Positions 14,137 through 22,751 of a DNA stretch of 24,999 nucleotides are shown piece by piece (position 1 is the stretch's first letter; every line of letters begins with the position of its first letter). The DNA is from an uncultured Erysipelotrichaceae bacterium (GTDB lineage Bacteria; Bacillota_I; Bacilli_A; RF39; UBA660), in the NCBI GenBank assembly GCA_902766875.1, contig CACXFI010000105.1:1-24999 (forward strand). Reading direction: 5' to 3'. A program made the translations under genes and the position numbers. A model generated the notes under the pieces. It saw only the letters and a list, made by a program, of their open reading frames with translations, searched no databases and had not been told where the DNA came from.

Positions 14137-14165
14137 ATACTAACAAATATAATTAAAAAAGTCAA
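14137..14165 (-). promoter_or_regulatory. Housekeeping promoter for the small membrane protein
   Basis: On the minus strand TTGACT (14160-14165), 17-base spacer, TAGTAT (14137-14142), then 23 bases to the start codon. Confidence 0.7.
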
Positions 14166-14170
14166 ATATG

Positions 14171-14179
14171 TGTTATAAT
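14171..14179 (+). promoter_or_regulatory. Extended -10 for the ABC exporter
   Basis: TGTTATAAT, 24 bases before ATG. It lies next to the -35 of the opposite promoter, so the two overlap and may compete. Confidence 0.55.
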
Positions 14180-14203
14180 TAAAATGTAAAATAGGAGTGT
14201 AAT

Positions 14204-15934
14204 ATGAAAGAAACAATTAAAAATTTAAAAAAAGTATATAAATTTGGTAGAGAATTCAAAAAGAGTTTAATAATATGCATTATAACTTCCGTAATATTTA
14301 TAGCATTAAATATAATAGCACCAATATTATGGGCAAGACAAATAGTATATTTAACTGATAATCTATTTAACCAATTACTTTTAGTATCTCTAATTATATT
14401 TTTTATAGAAGTAACCGCTATAATGAATAGATTAATCTTAAGACGAAATACTCAAGTATTTTTTAGAGGTACAACAAAAAACATTCAAATAGCAACTGCT
14501 AAAGAAATGCTAAAAATAGAATTATCAGACATAGATAAAAAATCTAGTGGAACTTTTATCCAAAGAATAAGTAATGATGCCGACGAAATGTCTAGAATAT
14601 TTACTAGAGGTATGGGTTTTATAACAAATATATTAACGGATATAGGTATTTTCGCTGCTATTTTCATAATAAACAAAATAGTATTCCTATTTTATCTAAT
14701 ATGTTCAATATTTTTAATAACAATGTATATAATAAAATCCAAAAAAATTAATGAAAAAGACAAAATATACAGAAAACAAAAAGAAAAAACAACCGGACTA
14801 ATAGGGGAGTTAGTAAGAGGTATAAGAGACATAAAAATGTTAAATGCAAAAGATTCTTTTGTTAATGAAATTGAAAATAACATCGATAGCTTAACAAAAA
14901 GCATATTTAATTTAAGAAACACAGATATGAATTATTCAAGTATCAATGATACAATATCTTCACTAATAGATTTTAGTTTAATATGCTTATTAGTATTCTT
15001 AATTAAAAATTCAACCATAATAATTGCAACAGCTATAATATTATATAACTATAGACAAAGAGTTTTAAAAAATCTAATGGGAGCAATAGATGAATTGTTA
15101 ATAGAGGTTAAATCATTTAACTTATCATGTTCAAGAGTCTTCTCAATATTAGGAAATAATGAATTTCAAAAAGAAATATTCGGTACAAAACACATAGATA
15201 AAATTAAAGGAAATTTTGAATTTAAAAACGTAAGTTTTAGTTACCAAAAGGGCAAAAAAGTACTAAATAATCTAACTTTTAAAATAAACGAAAATGAAAC
15301 AGTAGCTTTTATCGGGAAAAGTGGTGCAGGTAAAACTACTATCTTCTCATTACTATGTAAACTATACGATATAGAAGAAGGAGAAATATTATTAGATAAT
15401 AATAATATAAAAGATTTAGATGAATATTCAATTAGAAATAATATAACGATAATATCTCAAAATCCATATATCTTTAATTTATCTATTAGAGATAACCTAA
15501 AATTAGTAAAAGATAATTTGACTGAAAAAGAAATGATAAAAGCTTGTAAATTAGCTTGTTTAGATGAATTTATAAATAATCTTCCTCAAAAATATGACAC
15601 CATAGTAGGAGAAGGTGGAGTAACATTATCAGGAGGTCAAAGGCAAAGACTAGCTATTGCAAGGGCATTCGTTCAAAATACAAAAATAATCTTATTTGAT
15701 GAAGCCACATCTGCATTAGACAACGAAACACAAAAATACATACAGAAAGCTATAAATAATATGAAAGAAAAATATACTATTCTCATAATAGCACATAGAT
15801 TATCAACAATAGTTAATTCGGATAGAATATTAATGTTAGAAAATGGTAAAATAATAGATGAAGGAACTCATAAAGATTTACTAAAAAATAATAAAAAATA
15901 TAAAAAATTATATGAAACAGAAATAATAGAATAA
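14204..15934 (+). CDS. ABC exporter, fused membrane and ATPase domains
   Basis: A 576-residue half-transporter. Five to six membrane segments occupy about residues 20-300; the ATPase domain follows. Motifs: Walker A GKSGAGKTT (371-379), signature LSGGQRQRLAIARA (from 475), Walker B IILFDEATSALD, H-loop IIAHRLST. This layout is that of type IV exporters for lipids, drugs or peptides, acting as dimers; only one gene is present, so a homodimer is likely. The N-terminus lacks a C39 peptidase domain, so it is not a double-glycine peptide processor. AGGAG six bases before ATG sets the start. The substrate is unknown. Confidence 0.88.
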   Translation: MKETIKNLKKVYKFGREFKKSLIICIITSVIFIALNIIAPILWARQIVYLTDNLFNQLLLVSLIIFFIEVTAIMNRLILRRNTQVFFRGTTKNIQIATAKEMLKIELSDIDKKSSGTFIQRISNDADEMSRIFTRGMGFITNILTDIGIFAAIFIINKIVFLFYLICSIFLITMYIIKSKKINEKDKIYRKQKEKTTGLIGELVRGIRDIKMLNAKDSFVNEIENNIDSLTKSIFNLRNTDMNYSSINDTISSLIDFSLICLLVFLIKNSTIIIATAIILYNYRQRVLKNLMGAIDELLIEVKSFNLSCSRVFSILGNNEFQKEIFGTKHIDKIKGNFEFKNVSFSYQKGKKVLNNLTFKINENETVAFIGKSGAGKTTIFSLLCKLYDIEEGEILLDNNNIKDLDEYSIRNNITIISQNPYIFNLSIRDNLKLVKDNLTEKEMIKACKLACLDEFINNLPQKYDTIVGEGGVTLSGGQRQRLAIARAFVQNTKIILFDEATSALDNETQKYIQKAINNMKEKYTILIIAHRLSTIVNSDRILMLENGKIIDEGTHKDLLKNNKKYKKLYETEIIE

Positions 15935-15966
15935 AAATAATAGATTACGTAATCTATTATTTTTAT
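15933..15966. terminator. Bidirectional terminator, long palindrome
   Basis: A perfect 16-base palindromic arm (15933-15948 with 15949-15964), A-rich on the left and T-rich on the right. It separates convergent genes and overlaps both stop codons. Confidence 0.85.
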
Positions 15967-16211
15967 TAAAAACTTAAATATCCAAGATTAAATAAAATTC
16001 CAAATATAGAATTAATAACTGATAATACTAAACCAATTATACTTAATACAAAACCAGTTTTAGTATTAAACTCTTCTTTTTTCTGACTATTCAAAACAAT
16101 ACCGATTATTCCTAAAATCCATCCACTAATAGCAATAAGAAGTCCGCATGGTATAGAAATAATTCCTAACACTAACCCAGTAGTATAAGTTTCCTTCTTT
16201 TTATTATCCAT
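15966..16211 (-). CDS. Small DUF4190-like membrane protein
   Basis: An 81-residue protein with two hydrophobic segments (about 11-40 and 52-76). The Gly-rich pattern GLVLGIISIP, GWILGIIGIVL and KTGFVLSIIGLVLS matches DUF4190-type two-helix proteins. Function is unknown. AAAGGAGG six to seven bases before ATG supports the start. A single-gene unit with its own promoter. Confidence 0.75.
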   Translation of the reverse strand: MDNKKKETYTTGLVLGIISIPCGLLIAISGWILGIIGIVLNSQKKEEFNTKTGFVLSIIGLVLSVINSIFGILFNLGYLSF

Positions 16212-16229
16212 ATAATCCTCCTTTAATTT

Positions 16230-16258
16230 ATTCTATCATAATCTTAATAGCTAGTAAA
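16230..16258 (-). promoter_or_regulatory. Promoter for the DUF4190-like gene
   Basis: On the minus strand TTTACT (16253-16258), 17-base spacer, TAGAAT (16230-16235) preceded by TGA. Confidence 0.65.
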
Positions 16259-16289
16259 TATATTCTTTACACTATAACTAATTATTATA

Positions 16290-16319
16290 TTTACAAAAGA
16301 TTATCAAATATGATATAAT
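16290..16319 (+). promoter_or_regulatory. Promoter for the ftsK/spoIIIE operon
   Basis: TTTACA (16290-16295), 18-base spacer, TATAAT (16314-16319) preceded by TGA. Confidence 0.65.
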
Positions 16320-16345
16320 TCATATAGAGAGTACGGAGTGATATT

Positions 16346-18565
16346 ATGGCTAAAACAAAACAAAAAAGAGCAAAGAAAAAGAGCTTTGCTTATAGTAACG
16401 AAGTAATTGGAATATTAATAATATTAATATCAATAATAGGAATAGGAGGATATGGCCCAGCTGGTAATTTCATTAAAGCCTTTTCTATATTTTTAGTTGG
16501 TAATATATATTTATTATTCCTAATATTAATGTTAGTAGCAGGAGGATTTTTAATACTTAAAAGAGAATCACCTAAATTGTTTACAACAAAATTAATAGGA
16601 ATGTATATAATAATTTTATCATTCTTAATCTTATTACATATAAAATACATTGAATTAAATGGAACAGAAAGTGTAAAAATAATTAGTGAAACATTTGAAA
16701 ATTTAATGATTGCTTTTAAAAATGCCAATAATATAAGTAACTCAGGTGGTGGAATAATTGGTGCCATATTTTCATGGATATTTGTCTCACTATTTGGTAA
16801 TGGTACCATAATTGTAGTAGTTACTCTAATTATATTAGGGGTAATATTACTATTTAATGTAAGTATAACGAATATGATTAATAATATTAAAGACTTTATA
16901 GATAAAAATAGAGAAGACGAAGAAGATGATGAAAAGGAAAAAATAATTAAAACACATGACGATAATGAAAAAGAAGTAGTAATAAGTAACAGTATAGAAG
17001 ATAAATCACCACAAGATGAGCCAAAAAAAGATATAGCTGATGTAGATATACCTTTAATAGAAAAACCATTAATAAATACAATGAATAAGGAAGAATTAAA
17101 CGATCCAGTAGTAATAAATTCTGTAAATGAAAACTATCAATTACCACCAATAAATATCTTAAAAACAGTTAAAAGTAGTAGCAATAAAGAAAATGAAATA
17201 CTTGCTAAAGAAAATATTAGTAAATTAGAGCAAGTACTAAATGACTTTGGTATTACTGGTAAAGTTGTCCAAGTTAATATAGGACCAACCGTTACCCAAT
17301 ATGAACTAGAATTAAAAACAGGAACCAAAGTAAATATGTTACTTAGTATTGAAAGAGAAATAGCTCTATCATTAGCAGCTAAAACCATAAAAATACAGGC
17401 ACCTATCCCAGGAAAACATACAATAGGTATAGAACTTCCAAATAAAAAATTATCATCAGTATCATTTAAAGAAGTATTAATGAAAATGCCTGATGTAAAT
17501 GATAATAACCTTCTAGCTGTAGGCTTAGGGAAAGATATCATGGGGACAGTTAAATGGATGGAAATAAATAAAACACCACACTTATTAGTAGCTGGAGCTA
17601 CTGGTAGTGGTAAATCAGTATGTATGAATTGTATAATAACATCAATACTAATGAGAACTAAACCAGATCAAGTGAAATTAGTAATGGTAGACCCTAAAAA
17701 AGTAGAACTTACCATGTATAATGGAGTACCACATCTAATATGTCCAGTCGTAACTGACCCTAAAAAGGCTTCTATTGCCCTAAAAAATATAGTAGCAGAA
17801 ATGGAAAAAAGATATGATATTTTTGAAAGAAATAAAGTTAAAAATATAGCAGGTTATAATAAATTAGCAGAAAAAAATCCAGAAGAATTTCAAAAAATGC
17901 CATATATAGTAGTAATAATAGATGAATTAGCTGATTTAATGTTAGTAGCTAAAAAAGAAGTAGAAGATTCAATTATGCGTATCACTCAAATGGCACGTGC
18001 TGCAGGTATTCACTTAATTGTAGCAACTCAAAGACCAAGTACAGATGTTATAACTGGAGTAGTAAAATCAAATATTCCATCTAGAATTTCTTTTGCTGTA
18101 TCATCAAATATAGATTCTAGAACCATTCTAGATGCAGGAGGAGCAGAAAAATTATTAGGTAAAGGAGATATGTTATTCTTACCAATGGGAGAAAATGCTC
18201 CAACTAGAATTCAAGGTGCTTATGTCGATGAAGAAGAAATTCAAAAAGTAGTAGATTATGTCTGTGAACAACAAAAAGCTAATTATGATGAATCATTAAC
18301 AGAAGTAAGAAATGATTCTGGAAGCCACAATGATGGTTACGAATCAGATGATGAATATGATGATCCATTATACAATGAAATAGTAGATTTTGCCATTGCA
18401 TCAGGCAAAGTAAGTGCTTCGTTAATCCAAAGAAAATATCGAATAGGATATAATAGAGCAGCCAGAATTATAGATTTATTAGAAGAAAGAGGAATAATAG
18501 GGCCTCAAAATGGTTCTAAACCAAGAGAAGTATTAATAAAAAGAGAAAGTGAAGAACAGGAGTGA
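16346..18565 (+). CDS. spoIIIE: DNA translocase FtsK/SpoIIIE
   Basis: A 739-residue septal DNA pump. Four or five membrane segments lie within residues 20-172, followed by an acidic, low-complexity linker (about 185-275). The translocase motor follows: the pre-motor region (IGPTVTQYELEL), Walker A GATGSGKS (417-424), Walker B IIDELADLM (Asp526), and RAAGIHLIVATQRPS. The C-terminal winged-helix gamma domain (about 665-735, SLIQRKYRIGYNRAARIIDLLE) reads DNA polarity sequences. It clears chromosomes from the septum and, in spore formers, packs the forespore chromosome. The single promoter is of housekeeping type. GGAGTGAT, three bases before ATG. The downstream genes include deoD and, as in B. 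subtilis, an ymfF-ymfH-type pair. Confidence 0.94.
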   Translation: MAKTKQKRAKKKSFAYSNEVIGILIILISIIGIGGYGPAGNFIKAFSIFLVGNIYLLFLILMLVAGGFLILKRESPKLFTTKLIGMYIIILSFLILLHIKYIELNGTESVKIISETFENLMIAFKNANNISNSGGGIIGAIFSWIFVSLFGNGTIIVVVTLIILGVILLFNVSITNMINNIKDFIDKNREDEEDDEKEKIIKTHDDNEKEVVISNSIEDKSPQDEPKKDIADVDIPLIEKPLINTMNKEELNDPVVINSVNENYQLPPINILKTVKSSSNKENEILAKENISKLEQVLNDFGITGKVVQVNIGPTVTQYELELKTGTKVNMLLSIEREIALSLAAKTIKIQAPIPGKHTIGIELPNKKLSSVSFKEVLMKMPDVNDNNLLAVGLGKDIMGTVKWMEINKTPHLLVAGATGSGKSVCMNCIITSILMRTKPDQVKLVMVDPKKVELTMYNGVPHLICPVVTDPKKASIALKNIVAEMEKRYDIFERNKVKNIAGYNKLAEKNPEEFQKMPYIVVIIDELADLMLVAKKEVEDSIMRITQMARAAGIHLIVATQRPSTDVITGVVKSNIPSRISFAVSSNIDSRTILDAGGAEKLLGKGDMLFLPMGENAPTRIQGAYVDEEEIQKVVDYVCEQQKANYDESLTEVRNDSGSHNDGYESDDEYDDPLYNEIVDFAIASGKVSASLIQRKYRIGYNRAARIIDLLEERGIIGPQNGSKPREVLIKRESEEQE

Positions 18566-18570
18566 TATAA

Positions 18571-19296
18571 ATGCCAACACCACATATAGAAAGTAAAGAA
18601 ACTGATATAGCTAATATTGTCTTAATGCCAGGGGACCCTAAAAGAGCTAAATTAATAGCAGAAAAATATTTAGAAAACGCTGTATTAGTAAATGATGTTA
18701 GAGGAATAACAGCTTATACTGGAAATTATAAAGGAAAAAGAGTAACTATATTCCCAAGTGGTATGGGAATGCCAAGTATGGGAATTTATTCCTACGAATT
18801 ATATAAATTTTATAATGTAGACTATATTATAAGAGTAGGAACTTGTGGTGCCTATACTGAAGATATAAATACTCTAGATACAATATTAGTAGATAAAGCT
18901 TACACAGAAGGTAATTTTGCTCTTACAATGAATAATGATAATTGTCATATAATAGAAGGATACCAAGAATATAATAACCTAATAGAAGAAACAGCTAAAG
19001 AAATAAATCTAAATATAAGAAAATGTAATGATAATTGCACAGAATGCTTTGATTACTACATAACAGATTTATCAAAAATGTTTGAAAGATTACCTAAAGA
19101 ATATAACTTAAAAGTTGCAGAAATGGAAGCATTTTCACTATTTTATACTGCTAAAGTATTAAATAAAAAAGCATCATGTTTATTAACTGTAGTAGATTCA
19201 CATGCCAAACATGAAGAATTAGATTCCGAAACAAGAGAAAAAAATGTTAATAATATGATATATTTAGCCTTAGAAACCGTATTAAAAATTAAATAA
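18571..19296 (+). CDS. deoD: Purine nucleoside phosphorylase (DeoD type)
   Basis: A 241-residue PNP of the hexameric, low-molecular-weight class. Matching blocks: MPTPHIESK, VLMPGDPKRA, GMGMPSMGIYSYEL, IIRVGTCGAY, the ribose-site EMEAFSLF, and the acidic residue in LTVVDSHAKHE that matches the Asp of E. coli DeoD. It splits purine (deoxy)ribonucleosides with phosphate to base and sugar phosphate in salvage. AGGAGTGAT overlaps the stop of spoIIIE, five bases before this gene, so the two are co-transcribed, a pairing I would not expect from function alone. Confidence 0.93.
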   Translation: MPTPHIESKETDIANIVLMPGDPKRAKLIAEKYLENAVLVNDVRGITAYTGNYKGKRVTIFPSGMGMPSMGIYSYELYKFYNVDYIIRVGTCGAYTEDINTLDTILVDKAYTEGNFALTMNNDNCHIIEGYQEYNNLIEETAKEINLNIRKCNDNCTECFDYYITDLSKMFERLPKEYNLKVAEMEAFSLFYTAKVLNKKASCLLTVVDSHAKHEELDSETREKNVNNMIYLALETVLKIK

Positions 19297-19329
19297 TATC
19301 CATAATAAAATAGAGAGGAGAATACTATT

Positions 19330-20601
19330 ATGAATTACAATCTCTTAAAAATGGGTGCATATAATATCCATACTATTAAAACAGATAGATTTAAAACAGT
19401 TACTGTAGAAGTAATTTTTAGAAGAAAAATAGTAAAGGAGGAAATAACTATTAGAAATATTTTAAAAGCCGTTCTTTTAAATTCTAATAGTTATTTTCCT
19501 TCTGAAAAAGAATTAATAAAAGAAACAGAAAATCTCTATGATTTAAAACTAATTAGTTCAAATAACATTACTGGAAATTATACAAATCTATCATTTAAAG
19601 TAAGATTTTTATCAGAAAAATATATAGAAGATATAACAGATAAAGAATGCATAAAATTTTTACTAGATATAATATTCAAACCAAATATTAAAAATAATGA
19701 ATTCAATAAAAATATAGTAGATAATTGCAAAAGACAATTAGAAAAAAATATAATTAGTCAAAAAGACAACAAAATAACATATTCAATCTTTAAATTATTA
19801 GAAAAATTCAAAGATTACCCATATTCTTATAACCCAAATGGTTATTTAGAAGATTTAAAAAAAATTAACGAAAAAACTTTATATGAATATTATAAATCAG
19901 TTATAGATAATGATATAGTAGATATATTTATAGTTGGTAATACAGATTTTGATAAAGCAAAAGAAATTTTCAAAGAATATTTTAGTACTAGAACGTATGC
20001 AAAAAACACAAAAAATATAACTGTTAAAGAATTACCACACACAACAAAAATAAACACTTTTAAAGAAATAGATGAAGTAAATCAAACACAGCTAACTATA
20101 TTATGCTCAATTAATAATCTAACTGATTTTGAAAGAAAATATACTCTATCAGTATATAGTAACATGTTAGGAGGAACTTCTAACTCAATACTATTTGATG
20201 CCGTAAGAGAAAAAAATTCATATGCTTACTATATAAACTCAATAAATAAAAGCTATGATAATATTATGATTATATTCTCAGGAATAGAACCAAATACTAC
20301 AGATAAAGTATTAGACATAATTAAGAAAAAACTAATAAACATAACTAAAGGAGAATTTGATAAAAATAATTTAGAAAATTCGAAAGAAACAATAATATCA
20401 GGAATAAAAGCAGCCAAAGATAGCCCTTCAGGAATTATTAATACTTATTTTGCTAAAGAATTAGTAGGATCAGGTGATTTTGAAGAACGAATCGAAAACA
20501 TTAAAAAAATAACGACAAATGATATTATAAATATATCTAAAAAAATAAAAATACATAGTATATATACTCTAGAAAGTGAGGATTCTAATGAAAGTAATTA
20601 A
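19330..20601 (+). CDS. ymfF: M16-family peptidase-like protein, inactive subunit (YmfF-like)
   Basis: A 423-residue protein with the two-lobe M16 (pitrilysin/MPP) layout. The HxxEH zinc motif is absent from the expected N-terminal position (ILKAVLLNSNSYFPSEKELI). The C-terminal half keeps the M16 non-catalytic features, such as MLGGTSNSILFDAVREKNSYAY followed by a Gly/Ser stretch. Such members pair with an active partner, here the next gene. AGAGGAG nine bases before ATG. The C-terminus overlaps the next gene by 14 bases. In B. subtilis ymfF and ymfH follow spoIIIE, matching this context. Substrate unknown. Confidence 0.82.
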   Translation: MNYNLLKMGAYNIHTIKTDRFKTVTVEVIFRRKIVKEEITIRNILKAVLLNSNSYFPSEKELIKETENLYDLKLISSNNITGNYTNLSFKVRFLSEKYIEDITDKECIKFLLDIIFKPNIKNNEFNKNIVDNCKRQLEKNIISQKDNKITYSIFKLLEKFKDYPYSYNPNGYLEDLKKINEKTLYEYYKSVIDNDIVDIFIVGNTDFDKAKEIFKEYFSTRTYAKNTKNITVKELPHTTKINTFKEIDEVNQTQLTILCSINNLTDFERKYTLSVYSNMLGGTSNSILFDAVREKNSYAYYINSINKSYDNIMIIFSGIEPNTTDKVLDIIKKKLINITKGEFDKNNLENSKETIISGIKAAKDSPSGIINTYFAKELVGSGDFEERIENIKKITTNDIINISKKIKIHSIYTLESEDSNESN

Positions 20602-21862
20602 TCTAGAAAACAGTAACGAAAAAGTATATTATGAAAAATTAGATAATGGTCTAGATATATATATGTATAATAAAGAAAATTATCATAATAATTATGTAAC
20701 ATTCACAACCAAATTTGGATCAATATACAATGAATTCATTCCCATAGATAGTAAAAAAATATTAAAAATACCAAACGGAGTAGCCCACTTCCTAGAACAT
20801 AAATTATTTGCTCAAGAAAAAGGACCACAACCAGAAGAATTTTTTAGTAAAAATGGTGCAATATCTAATGCATATACAACATTCAAAAATACAACTTACT
20901 TATTCTCATGTACAGATAAATTACATGAAAATTTAACATTTTTATTAGATTTCGTTCAAAATCCATATTTTACAAAAGAAAACGTCGATAATGAAAAAGG
21001 AATAATTATTCAAGAAATAAATATGTATAAAGATAGTCCAACAGATATACTATATGAAAAAATAAGAAAAAACTCTTTTAAAAATAATCCATTCAAAGAA
21101 AGTATAATTGGAGAAAAAAAAGATATTAATAAAGTAGATAAAGATTTATTATACACTTGTTACAAATCATTTTACCATCCCAATAATATGTTTTTAGTCA
21201 TAACAGGTAATTTTAATCCAGAAGATACATTAAAAATAATAAAAGAAAACCAAAAATCAAAACAATTTACAGAATTTAAAGATATAAAACTAAAAGAGTA
21301 TAAAGAACCAGATGAAGTAGTTAAAGAATATGAAAAAATAATAGCAAATACCGATCTTTCAAAAGTATCATATAACATAAAAATAAATAACAAAAAATTA
21401 AAATTAAATCAAAGAAAAATAAATTTATATCTATATATTATCTTTTCAATATTATTTGGAGAAACATCTGATTTTAATGAAACAGAAAAAGAAAAAGGTA
21501 TAATAACAAATTCATTAAATGTAAATTTGTTAAATACTGATAGTCATGTTTTAATATCATTAATAAATCAAACAGATAAATATCAAGAATTATTAGAAGA
21601 TATAAGAGAATATTTAAAGACAATAGATATAAAAGAAGAAGATTTTAATAGAAAGAAAAAAGTACTTATAAGTAATGAATTATTTAGTTTCGAAAACATT
21701 GAAATAGTAAACGAAATGATAATTGACAATATAATCTTTGAAAATGTTTTTGATAAAGATAATATAAATGCCATCAAAGAATTAAATTATCAAGAATTAA
21801 AAGAATTTATCTCTAATCTAGATATTAAAAATACAAACATAGTAATAGTTACTAAAAAATAA
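20588..21862 (+). CDS. ymfH: M16-family zinc peptidase, active subunit (YmfH-like)
   Basis: A 424-residue M16 peptidase. The zinc site HFLEH is present (His67, Glu70, His71, within GVAHFLEHKLF), with the downstream Glu in EKGIIIQEINMY. It has the typical FSKNGAISNAYTTFKNTTYLFSC block. The expected partner is the inactive protein just upstream. A GTG at 20576 adds four residues but sits in AGTGAGG, the ribosome-binding site for the ATG at 20588. Ends in a strong terminator shared with the convergent coat gene. Confidence 0.87.
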   Translation: MKVINLENSNEKVYYEKLDNGLDIYMYNKENYHNNYVTFTTKFGSIYNEFIPIDSKKILKIPNGVAHFLEHKLFAQEKGPQPEEFFSKNGAISNAYTTFKNTTYLFSCTDKLHENLTFLLDFVQNPYFTKENVDNEKGIIIQEINMYKDSPTDILYEKIRKNSFKNNPFKESIIGEKKDINKVDKDLLYTCYKSFYHPNNMFLVITGNFNPEDTLKIIKENQKSKQFTEFKDIKLKEYKEPDEVVKEYEKIIANTDLSKVSYNIKINNKKLKLNQRKINLYLYIIFSILFGETSDFNETEKEKGIITNSLNVNLLNTDSHVLISLINQTDKYQELLEDIREYLKTIDIKEEDFNRKKKVLISNELFSFENIEIVNEMIIDNIIFENVFDKDNINAIKELNYQELKEFISNLDIKNTNIVIVTKK

Positions 21863-21882
21863 AAGAGCAAAAGCTCTTTTTT
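21861..21882. terminator. Bidirectional terminator between ymfH-like and coat gene
   Basis: Eight-pair stem AAAAGAGC/GCTCTTTT (21861-21868 with 21873-21880), four-base loop AAAA, T runs on both strands. Confidence 0.85.
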
Positions 21883-22309
21883 AAATTACATCAACATATG
21901 TATCATCTAAACATCTAAGACACATTATACAATCTAGATTAACTGTAAAAAATGAATTAGTAGCTACAAACGGAAATGTAGGTTCTTCTTCTGTATTAGG
22001 AGCTAAAACTCTACATGTAGCACAACATCCATCTAATTTTTCAATCCTAAAAATACTAGATGTTTCCTCTTCAGTAGGGCTCTTACTAACAGGCATAGAT
22101 ATAGGACTATTATTACCATTACAGCAATATAAAACTATAGGTCTAGTATTTAAATAAGCATTAACCGGTTGCCCAAGAAAACACCTATCACAAGTTTCTA
22201 AGCAACTATCATTTTTACATGCATTTTGTTGTAATAATAATATAACTTTTAAAGTCTCAGCAATACAATTTTCACAGCCATCTTGACTATTATTAAACAT
22301 ATTTTCCAC
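21881..22309 (-). CDS. cotZ: Spore coat/crust protein, CotY/CotZ family
   Basis: A 142-residue Cys-rich protein (14 Cys by my count). The family features are visible: N-terminal DGCENCIAETLKVILLLQ, the central IFRIEKLDGCCATCRVL (family FRVEKL.DCCATL.IL), and the end FFTVNLDCIMCLRCL. In Bacillus these proteins build the outer spore crust through disulfide-linked arrays. The start is set by AAAGGGGTGG before ATG. CATATGTTA upstream matches a SigK -10 element. It converges with the M16 pair. CotY and CotZ cannot be told apart here. Confidence 0.85.
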   Translation of the reverse strand: MENMFNNSQDGCENCIAETLKVILLLQQNACKNDSCLETCDRCFLGQPVNAYLNTRPIVLYCCNGNNSPISMPVSKSPTEEETSSIFRIEKLDGCCATCRVLAPNTEEEPTFPFVATNSFFTVNLDCIMCLRCLDDTYVDVI

Positions 22310-22330
22310 CCCTTTATATTATTTCACTAT

Positions 22331-22339
22331 TAACATATG
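22331..22339 (-). promoter_or_regulatory. Possible SigK-type -10 element for the coat gene
   Basis: On the minus strand CATATGTTA fits the SigK -10 pattern CATAnnnTA, about 22 bases before the start codon. The AC of a SigK -35 is not found at the right spacing, and A+T-rich DNA gives such matches by chance. Confidence 0.35.
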
Positions 22340-22454
22340 ATTTTTAATATAAAAAGACTATTATTATTACCTATATTTGATTATATTTCTTAATAACAAA
22401 TCAAGTTCTAATTATTACTTTACAAATAGATTTTAAAAAAATAGATATTAAATC

Positions 22455-22483
22455 TTGTCTATTAAATTCATACATGTTATAAT
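22455..22483 (+). promoter_or_regulatory. Promoter for the ireB operon
   Basis: TTGTCT (22455-22460), 17-base spacer, TATAAT (22478-22483) preceded by TGT. Confidence 0.75.
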
Positions 22484-22520
22484 TTAAGTATATATGAAAT
22501 ATAATATGCGAGGTGATATT

Positions 22521-22751
22521 ATGAAAGATAGTGATGAAAATCATAAGGAAAATTACGATGAAATTAAAAAAGTTTTAAAAGAGGTTATAGATAATTTAGA
22601 TGAATTAGGATATAATGCCATAACCCAAGTAGCAGGATACTTACAAAGTGGCGATTTAGGGTATATTTCTAATTATAAAGATTCACGTAATAAATTATCT
22701 GAATTTGATAGAAATGATATATTAGAAGCTCTAATTAAAAACATATTATGA
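22521..22751 (+). CDS. ireB: IreB-family regulatory phosphoprotein (DUF965)
   Basis: A 76-residue protein matching IreB (UPF0297). Signature blocks: EVIDNLDELGYNAITQVAGYL, SGDLGYISNYKDSRN, and ILEALIKNIL. IreB is a substrate of a PASTA kinase in Enterococcus and affects cephalosporin resistance. The open frame extends to 22494, but AGGTGAT at 22511-22517 lies three bases before the ATG at 22521. Overlaps ruvX by four bases (ATGA), giving translational coupling. Confidence 0.92.
   Translation: MKDSDENHKENYDEIKKVLKEVIDNLDELGYNAITQVAGYLQSGDLGYISNYKDSRNKLSEFDRNDILEALIKNIL

Noticed and set aside
14204..15934. ABC exporter as the processor of the double-glycine peptide
   Set aside because: It begins directly with membrane segments and lacks an N-terminal C39 peptidase domain; it is also 14 kb away and on its own promoter.
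16390..17541. Several minus-strand open frames opposite spoIIIE
   Set aside because: They mirror the plus-strand coding frame, with no start signals or family resemblance.
19330..21862. M16 pair as bacteriocin or PQQ-type processing peptidases
   Set aside because: Position next to spoIIIE matches the housekeeping ymfF-ymfH pair of Bacilli; no maturation genes nearby.
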